A stretch of DNA of 40,251 bases from Paludibacteraceae bacterium. GTDB lineage: Bacteria; Bacteroidota; Bacteroidia; Bacteroidales; Paludibacteraceae. Within the stretch, counting starts at the first letter, position 1. The number at the start of each line of letters is the position of its first letter. The DNA lies in NCBI GenBank assembly GCA_017464475.1, contig JAFTZQ010000007.1, positions 1 to 40,251 on the forward strand. Direction: 5' to 3'. The translations under genes were made by a program, and so were the position numbers. The notes beneath the pieces were generated by a model, which saw only the letters and a program-made list of their open reading frames with translations, was not told the origin of the DNA and did not search any database. This document shows, one piece after another, positions 14,425 to 20,549 of this stretch.

Positions 14425-15616
14425 TTCTTTTTCCGGCAAATAGTTCGTATTGGTTGAATTGGCAATCCAGTTCTCCATTCAGCAAGCGGTATTTCTTGGT
14501 CGGTTTGAGTCCGATACATTTCATCGCCGCTGCATTGGAAGAAATGATCCATGCCGTTGCTCCGGTGAATTGGTGTTTCAGCGCCGTGCCTATTTTGGCA
14601 TAGAGTTCCTCCATGTCTTTGTTGGACGCAAGGCGTTCTCCGTAAGGCGGGTTCAACATCACCAGAGGTGAAACCCCACCCTCGCCTTCCTCACAAGAGA
14701 GGGAAAAAGGATTTTTGATTTCCTCCAAGCGGATCTGGCGGAGTTCGATGTCCTTTTGCACGCCGGCGGACTTGATATTCTTCGCCGCTTGCTGGATGGC
14801 ATAGAACGAAGCATCGGAGCCGTATATCTTGTGCGTAAACTCCCGCTCGGCAGAGTCGTCGTTGTAGATATCGCTCCATAACTCCGCATCGAAGTCCCGC
14901 CATTTCTCAAAAGCAAACGACTGACGGAAGACACCCGGTGCTATGTTACGGGCAACGAGCGCCGCTTCGATCAGCAGCGTACCTGATCCGCACATCGGGT
15001 CATAGAAATCCGATTGTCCTTTCCATCCCGCCATCAGTAACATCCCTGCCGCCAGCGCTTCGTTGATTGGCGCTTCGGTGTTCGCTACGCGGTAGCCGCG
15101 CTTATGCAAACTCTCTCCGCTGCTGTCCAGCGAAACCGTCACCTGCTCATTCGCTATGTGCACATTGATCAGCAGTTCCGGCTCTTGGGTGCTCACGTTC
15201 GGACGCTTTCCTTCCTTCTGGGTCCAGTAATCGGCTATAGCATCTTTGACGCGGTAGGTCACAAAACGGCTGTTGCGGAAGGTCTCGCTATAGACCGTTG
15301 CGTCGATGGCAAAAGAGGTATCGACCGTCATGTATTGCGCCCAGTCGATTTCGTTCACCAATTCGTACAGCCAATCCTCGGGCTTGACTTTAGATTTCTC
15401 ATTCTTGGTTTTTAGTTTGCCTGTAGCAATTGGAACCAGCACACGCGAGGCGGTGCGCAGACATAGATTCGCGCGATAAAGCAGCGCCTTATCCCCTCTA
15501 AAAGAAACGGCTCGTCTTTCGATGAGCACGTCGTTTGCGCCGAGTTCTATCAGTTCTTGCGCTAATACTTCCTCCAAGCCCTTGAATGTCTTGGCAAGCA
15601 TAGAAAAGTTTTTCAT
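14402..15616 (-). CDS. rlmL: 23S rRNA guanine-N2 methyltransferase, RlmL N-terminal type (THUMP domain)
   Basis: A 404-aa protein. The N-terminal part (about 1-160) is a ferredoxin-like plus THUMP RNA-binding region, starting MKNFSMLAKTFKGLEEVLAQ. The methyltransferase domain has DPMCGSGTLLIEAALVARNI (SAM site) and the catalytic NPPYGERL. It corresponds to the N-terminal half of E. coli RlmL, which makes m2G2445; Bacteroidetes carry this half alone. Two repeat-derived segments lie in frame: KLKTKNEKSKVKP (15384-15418) and SLSCEEGEGGVSP (14671-14704), the latter immediately before the catalytic loop. The ATG at 15616 lies one base after the end of tRNA-Ser(TGA). Confidence 0.9.
   Translation of the reverse strand: MKNFSMLAKTFKGLEEVLAQELIELGANDVLIERRAVSFRGDKALLYRANLCLRTASRVLVPIATGKLKTKNEKSKVKPEDWLYELVNEIDWAQYMTVDTSFAIDATVYSETFRNSRFVTYRVKDAIADYWTQKEGKRPNVSTQEPELLINVHIANEQVTVSLDSSGESLHKRGYRVANTEAPINEALAAGMLLMAGWKGQSDFYDPMCGSGTLLIEAALVARNIAPGVFRQSFAFEKWRDFDAELWSDIYNDDSAEREFTHKIYGSDASFYAIQQAAKNIKSAGVQKDIELRQIRLEEIKNPFSLSCEEGEGGVSPLVMLNPPYGERLASNKDMEELYAKIGTALKHQFTGATAWIISSNAAAMKCIGLKPTKKYRLLNGELDCQFNQYELFAGKRNDSHLHS
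14671..14704 (-). repeat. GC-rich palindromic element inside rlmL
   Basis: On the coding strand a CCCTCTCTTGTGAGGAAGG palindrome followed by GAGGGTGGGG. Same design as 8161-8190 and 38702-38735. Confidence 0.65.
15384..15418 (-). repeat. Degenerate period-7 repeat inside rlmL
   Basis: Coding-strand units AAACTAA, AAACCAA, GAATGAG, AAATCTA, AAGTCAA. Encodes the Lys-rich segment LKTKNEKSKVK. Confidence 0.6.
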
Positions 15617-15617
15617 G

Positions 15618-15702
15618 CGGAAAGAGAGGGATTCGAACCCCCGGTACCTTTCAGTACGTCGGTTTTCAAGACCGGTGCATTAGACCACTCTGCCATCTTT
15701 CC
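15618..15702 (-). tRNA. tRNA-Ser (anticodon TGA)
   Basis: 85 nt. Acceptor GGAAAGA pairs with TCTTTCC, discriminator G, anticodon loop CTTGAAA, long variable arm (GACGTACTGAAAGGTAC), T loop TTCGAAT. CCA is not encoded. rlmL begins one nucleotide later. Confidence 0.97.
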
Positions 15703-15726
15703 TTCGTCTTTTTCATTAAAGCGGGT

Positions 15727-15758
15727 GCAAAGGTACTGCTTTTTTTTAGAATGTGCAA
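15727..15758 (-). promoter_or_regulatory. Promoter of tRNA-Ser(TGA), probably also of rlmL-queA-tatD
   Basis: TTGCACATTC ending at 15758 and TACCTTTGC starting at 15735, spacing 23 nt. No other promoter is visible before rlmL. Confidence 0.8.
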
Positions 15759-15786
15759 GTTTTTGTGAAAAAAAATCACTTTCTTT

Positions 15787-16668
15787 TTATTTTTTCAGCT
15801 GGAACGGGAAGGAGCCGATGAGGTTTCCTTCGCAGAAGAAATCCACCGTATAGAATCCTGGTTGCACTTTTTCTCCCTCTCCCAGCGGACAGTAGCACGT
15901 GCCGCTATATGCCTCTCCGCTGTATTCGATCTGTTGGGTCAGCGAATAAGGGATCTCTCCGCTCTCGAAAGCGAAAAGTTTGCTCTCGCTTTCGTCCATC
16001 AGTTCGCCGGCGGGTGTGATCACACGGACGTAGAGATCCTTCATTCCCGGTGTGCAGGTGATGTTTTTCGCAATCACAAAATCGAACTGCAGTTTACGTG
16101 CATGGCTCGACATACGCGTTCTCTTGTCGCTCTTATTGAGCATGGTCACAGTGTTGGAAGTGATCTCCAGCATGGCTGCACGGGTTACTGTCTCTGTCAA
16201 CTCCGTGTTCGCTTGGGTCAGTTCCTCATTGCGCGAACGGTATTGCTGGTTCTCCTGGCGCACCTGCTGGTTCTCCACGGTGAGTCGGGCGTTGGTGGCA
16301 TTGAGACTGTCTATCTGGCGCACATAATCTTTCATGACTGCGCGAACGGTAGCCAACTCTTTCTTCAGCTCCGCTATACGGCGTGCATTGGAAGCCTTGG
16401 TAGTACGCAATTCCTCCAACAGATCCTGCACACGCTGTTGCTCACGCGCCAGAAGGTCCTGCAGGCTGTCGTTGCGGATGTCCATTTGCTGATACCCGTC
16501 GAACTGGATCGCCAGATCTTCGTATTCGTCCTCCAACTCTTCTTTCTCAATGGTCATTTGCTCCACCATCTCGTTCATCTCTTTGCGCTGGCTCAAAAAG
16601 AGGTACGCCAGCACGGCTACCAAAACAAGCAGGATAGCAAAAATAGTATATACTACGGATTTTTTCAT
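15787..16668 (-). CDS. Membrane-anchored coiled-coil protein, unknown function
   Basis: A 293-aa protein. Residues 7-26 form one membrane helix (TIFAILLVLVAVLAYLFLS). Residues about 28-165 are an unbroken coiled coil rich in Glu, Gln, Arg and Asn. The rest (about 170-293) is a beta-type domain ending SFPFQLKK. With a short cytoplasmic N-terminus the coil and beta domain would be periplasmic. It overlaps murF by 4 bp (ATGA type), so it is translated together with a peptidoglycan enzyme. A scaffold in the envelope is a guess from this context. Confidence 0.8.
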   Translation of the reverse strand: MKKSVVYTIFAILLVLVAVLAYLFLSQRKEMNEMVEQMTIEKEELEDEYEDLAIQFDGYQQMDIRNDSLQDLLAREQQRVQDLLEELRTTKASNARRIAELKKELATVRAVMKDYVRQIDSLNATNARLTVENQQVRQENQQYRSRNEELTQANTELTETVTRAAMLEITSNTVTMLNKSDKRTRMSSHARKLQFDFVIAKNITCTPGMKDLYVRVITPAGELMDESESKLFAFESGEIPYSLTQQIEYSGEAYSGTCYCPLGEGEKVQPGFYTVDFFCEGNLIGSFPFQLKK

Positions 16669-17852
16669 AATAATGGAATTACTTTCTCTAATTGGTTACT
16701 GCGACTCCCTTTGAGCAAGATCGTATATCCGCTCAACGGCTCGCGCTGCAGGTATTCGCAGAGCGCCTCCACGTTCTCAAAGACCGGATACGGCGCAGTC
16801 GTCTCTTTGTACTCCTCTCCCACCAGCAGCACTTTCTCCGCCTTGCGCTCCAGCAGCATATTGACGATGTTCTGGTGCTCCAGATGGCTGTATTCGCCTA
16901 ATTCGCGCATCGCACCCAGGATATATGCCTGTGGCATTTGAAGATTGGAAGATTGGAGCATTTGAAGATTATCAAATGCGTTGATTGCAGCCTGCATGGA
17001 AGTCGGGTTGGCGTTATAAGCGTCCACCACGACGGTATTTTTCTCCGTCTGCATCAGCTGGGAGCGGTTGTTGGAAGGGATATATGCGCGGATAGCCGCC
17101 AACGCATCTTCTTCGCTCACACCGAAATAGCGTCCGACACATATTGCTGCCGACACATTCTCTGCGTTATAACCGCCGACCAGGTGCGTGTCGGAAAGCA
17201 TCGTACCGGTATGGTATTCCACGGTTTTCAAGTCTCCTGCCATTTGCGCCAAGTACGGATTGTCCGTGTTTCGGAAACAGAAACCATTGTGTGCACGAAG
17301 GAAGTCATACAACTCCGCTTTAGTGCGCATGACGCCTTCGAACGAGCCGAAGCCCTGCAAATGCGCCTTGCCGACGTTGGTGATCAGACCGTAGTTCGGT
17401 TCTGCGATCTCCACCAGTTCCTTGATATCGCCCGGATGGGAAGCACCCATCTCCACGATCGCCATCTCGTGCGCGCGCGTTATATTTAATAAGGTAAGCG
17501 GCACACCGAGTTGATTATTCAGATTGCCTTGGGTATAATAGAGTTTGTATTTCGTTGAGAGGACGGCGGCACATAGTTCCTTGGTGGTCGTCTTTCCGTT
17601 CGTTCCGGTAATACCCAAAATAGGCAATCCCAGTTCGCGTCTCCAAGCCCGCGCAAGGTCTTGCAGTTCCGCCAAAGCGTTCTCGCCTGAGATGATATAT
17701 TCCGCTCCGTCGCGCCGCGCCTGCTCCACAAAATCATTCCCGTCGAAATGCTCACCCTTCAATGCCACAAAGACACAGCCGGGAGTGACCTTCCGGCTGT
17801 CGGTTGTGACATGGATGGATTCTTTATTTCTTATTAGGAAGCTCCAATCCAT
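16665..17852 (-). CDS. murF: UDP-N-acetylmuramoyl-tripeptide--D-alanyl-D-alanine ligase MurF
   Basis: A 395-aa cytoplasmic ligase adding D-Ala-D-Ala to the peptidoglycan precursor. The N-terminal substrate domain has TTDSRKVTPGCVFVALKGEH. The ATP loop is GITGTNGKTTTKE near residue 100, followed by YTQGNLNNQLGVPLTLL and EMGASHPGDI. The C-terminal domain starts around VVDAYNANPTSMQAAINAF. It is shorter than most MurF (about 430-450). Residues from NLQMLQSSNLQMPQ are encoded by 8-bp tandem units just after the NPTSM motif, where other MurF have a variable loop. It overlaps the MFS gene by 29 bp. Confidence 0.94.
   Translation of the reverse strand: MDWSFLIRNKESIHVTTDSRKVTPGCVFVALKGEHFDGNDFVEQARRDGAEYIISGENALAELQDLARAWRRELGLPILGITGTNGKTTTKELCAAVLSTKYKLYYTQGNLNNQLGVPLTLLNITRAHEMAIVEMGASHPGDIKELVEIAEPNYGLITNVGKAHLQGFGSFEGVMRTKAELYDFLRAHNGFCFRNTDNPYLAQMAGDLKTVEYHTGTMLSDTHLVGGYNAENVSAAICVGRYFGVSEEDALAAIRAYIPSNNRSQLMQTEKNTVVVDAYNANPTSMQAAINAFDNLQMLQSSNLQMPQAYILGAMRELGEYSHLEHQNIVNMLLERKAEKVLLVGEEYKETTAPYPVFENVEALCEYLQREPLSGYTILLKGSRSNQLEKVIPLL
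16937..16976 (-). repeat. Period-8 tandem repeat inside murF
   Basis: Plus-strand units TTTGAAGA, TTGGAAGA, TTGGAGCA, TTTGAAGA, TTATCAAA. Same unit as at 19194 and 37710. Confidence 0.85.
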
Positions 17853-19194
17853 AGTTTTTCTTTTTATCCTCCACTTTAAGAGCGAGACTCAGCAAGAATG
17901 CCAGGACGCCGAAAGAGGCGAAGACGATCATCGGCACGAGGTAGCCGTTGGTAGCCACACGCAGTTTGCCGATGAGCAGCGGCACGAGACAAAGTCCCAC
18001 ATTCTGAACCCAGAAAATAAGGCAGTACGCCGATCCTAATACTTTTTCGTCAATAATCTTCGGCACAGAGGGCCACATAGAAGCCGGTACGAGCGAGAAG
18101 CTTACACCGAGAATCAGGATCGTGACGAGGGCAAGTGTCTTGGACGGATATGCCGGCAGTACGAATGCGAATACCAGATGGCAAGCGGTCATAATAACCG
18201 CTCCGAGGAGCATCATCGAAGCGCCTTTGCCTTTGTAGTCGATGAACGCACCGAGGAACGGCGTCAATACCATTGCGAGGATCGGGAACCATTTGAAGAG
18301 ACCTGCTGCCTCTGCATTGGAGATAGAGAGCGTCTCCTCCAAGAAGTTCGTAGCAAAACGCTGGAAGGGGAAGATCGCCGAATAATAGAGCACGCAAAGG
18401 AGCGCTACGATCCAGAACATCTTCGAGCGGAAGATCTGCGCCAAGTCGGAGACATGGAACTCGTCCTCCGGATCTTTCTCCGCCGTTGCTTCTCCGATCG
18501 CCACCAGTTGGCTGTCGAAGGTCTTATCCATGATGGTGAAGATAAAGAAGTTGAGCAGACCTATTACTAATAGCGCAGCCGAGAAGAGCAGCGGAGCAAC
18601 GACCGAGTTGACACCACCGACTGCGAATTTCTCGCTGATCATCGGCGAGAGCCACATAGCGGCGAACACGCCCAAACGGGCAATCGCCATCTCCAAGCCC
18701 ATCGCCAGCGCCATCTCTTTGCCTTTGAACCATTTGGCAAGGATCTTACTAACCGTTGTGCCTGCCATCTCTGCGCCGCAGCCGAAGATCATAAAGCCGA
18801 ACATAGCCAGTTTGGCAGATCCGGGCATTGCGGGCCACCAGGAATTGAGCCATTCAACGGTATTGGCATCTGCCCACGAGATACCAAAATACTTGATTGC
18901 CGCTCCGATCACCATGAGCGAAGCAGAGAGCAAGCCCGTAAAACGGACACCCATCTTATCGAGGATGATACCAGCCAAGATCAGGAACCCGAACACATTG
19001 AGGAGGTATTCACCTGCGGCGTACGTACCGAACACGCCCTGATCCCATCCGAGTGTATCATTGAGCAAGGAAGCCAGCGGCGAGAGGATGTCCACGAACA
19101 TATATGCGAAGAACATCATCGACGCCACCAGAACGAGTACCGTCCACCGTGCCGCAGCACTATCGCGCAGGGTCTGTTTTAATTGATTTACCAT
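17824..19194 (-). CDS. Major facilitator superfamily transporter
   Basis: A 456-aa protein with about 12 membrane helices. It opens MVNQLKQTLRDSAAARWTVL; the loop after helix 2 carries DKMGVRFTG, the usual basic MFS loop position. A long cytoplasmic middle loop (FDSQLVAIGEATAEKDPEDEF) separates the two halves. The substrate cannot be told. Its place between the small gene at 19224 and murF suggests a housekeeping role. Its 3' end overlaps the murF start. Confidence 0.88.
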   Translation of the reverse strand: MVNQLKQTLRDSAAARWTVLVLVASMMFFAYMFVDILSPLASLLNDTLGWDQGVFGTYAAGEYLLNVFGFLILAGIILDKMGVRFTGLLSASLMVIGAAIKYFGISWADANTVEWLNSWWPAMPGSAKLAMFGFMIFGCGAEMAGTTVSKILAKWFKGKEMALAMGLEMAIARLGVFAAMWLSPMISEKFAVGGVNSVVAPLLFSAALLVIGLLNFFIFTIMDKTFDSQLVAIGEATAEKDPEDEFHVSDLAQIFRSKMFWIVALLCVLYYSAIFPFQRFATNFLEETLSISNAEAAGLFKWFPILAMVLTPFLGAFIDYKGKGASMMLLGAVIMTACHLVFAFVLPAYPSKTLALVTILILGVSFSLVPASMWPSVPKIIDEKVLGSAYCLIFWVQNVGLCLVPLLIGKLRVATNGYLVPMIVFASFGVLAFLLSLALKVEDKKKNYGLELPNKK

Positions 19195-19225
19195 TTGAAG
19201 ATTTGATAATTTGAAGATTCTAATC
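19194..19225 (-). repeat. Period-8 tandem repeat before the MFS start codon
   Basis: Plus-strand units TTTGAAGA, TTTGATAA, TTTGAAGA, TTCTAATC, starting at the first base of the MFS ATG and touching the stop of the small gene. Confidence 0.8.
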
Positions 19226-19334
19226 AGTTATCCTTGGCCGGTTTTTGGTACGACCATTTTTTCTTTTTTTTGAGCCACTCTGCCTTCTTCTTTTCGTATT
19301 CGGCATAGTGGGATTCTAAATAGCCATCGGCCAT
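19224..19334 (-). CDS. Small basic conserved protein, 36 aa
   Basis: ATG 19334 to TGA 19224. The protein begins MADGYLESHYAEYEKKKAEW, continues with a LKKKKKW stretch and ends in PAKDN. It is helical, with a Glu/Lys-rich first half. Very similar short proteins of the form MADxYLExHYxEYExxKAxWL occur in many Bacteroidales and are often missed in annotation. It sits tightly between ompH and the MFS gene, flanked on both sides by short-period repeats, and reads in the operon direction. The Lys/Trp-rich segment suggests nucleic-acid or membrane contact; function unknown. Confidence 0.75.
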   Translation of the reverse strand: MADGYLESHYAEYEKKKAEWLKKKKKWSYQKPAKDN

Positions 19335-19338
19335 AATT

Positions 19339-19366
19339 AATTGAGAATTGAGAATTGAGAATTATT
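19339..19366 (-). repeat. Period-7 tandem repeat between ompH and the small gene
   Basis: Three AATTGAG units and one AATTATT. It contains the stop codon of ompH (19362-19364). Confidence 0.85.
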
Positions 19367-19853
19367 TAATACCCAGTTCTTTCTTGACAGCCGGCATGAG
19401 GTCGGTTGCATCTGCTCCGATATGTACCATTGCGGCGGAGTCGAAGATATAGGTGTATCCTTCGCGTTCTCCGACAGCCTTGATAGCCTTTGTCATTTTC
19501 TCATGCACCGGAGCCAGCAACTCCTGTTGTTTTTTCTGGATATCCTGCTCTGCTGTCTGATAGAAGAGCTGAATGCGCTGCTGCATCTCCTGCAGCTCCT
19601 GCTGACGGATTTGTTTGATTGCGTCCGCCATGGTAGCCTCTTGTGCCTGATAGTCCTGATACTTCTTTTGGATCTCCTCGTTCATGGAAGCCAGCTGGGT
19701 CTCGTACTGCGAGTTGATAGTGTCCATCTTCAGTTTGATTTGTGCTACTTCCGGCATTTGAGCGAAGAGCTCCTGTGTGTTGATGTGACCGAATTTCTGT
19801 GCGCTGGCGAGCATCGGCAGAGCCAGCAGGATTGTGATAATAATTTTCTTCAT
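19362..19853 (-). CDS. ompH: OmpH/Skp family periplasmic chaperone (second copy)
   Basis: A 163-aa protein with a signal peptide (MKKIIITILLALPMLASA) and the Skp plan: a small beta core (QKFGHINTQELFAQM, then the C-terminal YTYIFDSAAM) enclosing two long helices rich in Gln, Glu and Lys. Skp trimers hold unfolded outer-membrane proteins and deliver them to BamA. It is the second of two tandem ompH genes downstream of bamA, a Bacteroidetes-typical order. Confidence 0.92.
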   Translation of the reverse strand: MKKIIITILLALPMLASAQKFGHINTQELFAQMPEVAQIKLKMDTINSQYETQLASMNEEIQKKYQDYQAQEATMADAIKQIRQQELQEMQQRIQLFYQTAEQDIQKKQQELLAPVHEKMTKAIKAVGEREGYTYIFDSAAMVHIGADATDLMPAVKKELGIK

Positions 19854-19886
19854 TTCTTATAGTTGTTTTTAGTTATTTTCTCGGTT

Positions 19887-19941
19887 GTTTCCCGTACGTT
19901 TCCCGTTCGACCGTCGGCTGACCGTCGGGTGACCGTCGGGG
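19887..19941 (-). repeat. Period-11 tandem repeat between the two ompH genes
   Basis: Five 11-bp units on the plus strand: two of type GTTTCCCGTAC and three of type GACCGTCGGNN, followed by TCGACCC. Non-coding. Confidence 0.85.
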
Positions 19942-19947
19942 TCGACC

Positions 19948-20484
19948 CTATTTTGCCCCTAATTTTTGGAGGACTTGGTCGGAGATGTCCAGTTTGGAGG
20001 ACATGTAGATGAGTGCCGGGTCGGCGGAGCGGTCTTTGACGATGTCAATTCGTTTCTCGTTCGCCAAATCTTGTATGGCATTGTATATCTCGTCCTGTAT
20101 GGGTTTGATGAGCGCTTCGCGCTTTTTGTAGAGCTCGCCCTCCTGTCCGAAATACTTGCGTTTGAGTTCCAGGACCTCCTGCTCTTTCTTCACTATCTCC
20201 TGTTCGCGTTCGCGTCTCATGGCTTCGGAGAGGAAGATCTGCTCCGTCTGGTAGTTGGTCGTCATGACGCGTGCCTCCTGCGCAGCGGCATCCACCTCTT
20301 TCTGCCAGCGTTTGGAGAGCATCGTCAGTTGCTCGTTAGCCTGCTCGTACTGCGGCAGATTTTTGAGGATATATGCCATGTCAATATACGCGATCGATTG
20401 ATCCTTAGCAAAAGCCGTGCCAGAGAGCAGCAGAGCGGCAATTATAATTGAGAATTGATAATTGAGAATTGATAATTTTTTCAT
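19948..20484 (-). CDS. ompH: OmpH/Skp family periplasmic chaperone (first copy)
   Basis: A 178-aa protein with the Skp core (QSIAYIDMAYILKNLPQYEQ at the start of the mature part, DIVKDRSADPALIYMSSKLD near the end) and long charged helices between. The signal peptide, KKLSILNYQFSIIIAALLLS, is unusual: residues 2-15 are encoded by six 7-bp tandem units (20439-20480), so a repeat supplies much of the export signal. It follows bamA closely and should act in the same outer-membrane assembly pathway. Confidence 0.92.
   Translation of the reverse strand: MKKLSILNYQFSIIIAALLLSGTAFAKDQSIAYIDMAYILKNLPQYEQANEQLTMLSKRWQKEVDAAAQEARVMTTNYQTEQIFLSEAMRREREQEIVKKEQEVLELKRKYFGQEGELYKKREALIKPIQDEIYNAIQDLANEKRIDIVKDRSADPALIYMSSKLDISDQVLQKLGAK
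20439..20480 (-). repeat. Period-7 tandem repeat encoding the ompH signal peptide
   Basis: Plus-strand units CAATTAT, AATTGAG, AATTGAT, AATTGAG, AATTGAT, AATTTTT, ending one base before the ompH ATG. Confidence 0.9.
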
Positions 20485-20504
20485 TGTTGTCTGGTGTTTT
20501 ATAG

Positions 20505-20549
20505 TTTAACTAGTCGAACTAGTTTAACTAGTTTTACTAGTTTTATAAT
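20505..20549 (-). repeat. Period-9 ACTAG tandem repeat between bamA and ompH
   Basis: Units TTTAACTAG, TCGAACTAG, TTTAACTAG, TTTTACTAG, TTTTATAAT. They include the bamA stop codon. The same unit recurs in frame inside the exonuclease gene at 36875-36937. Confidence 0.9.
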
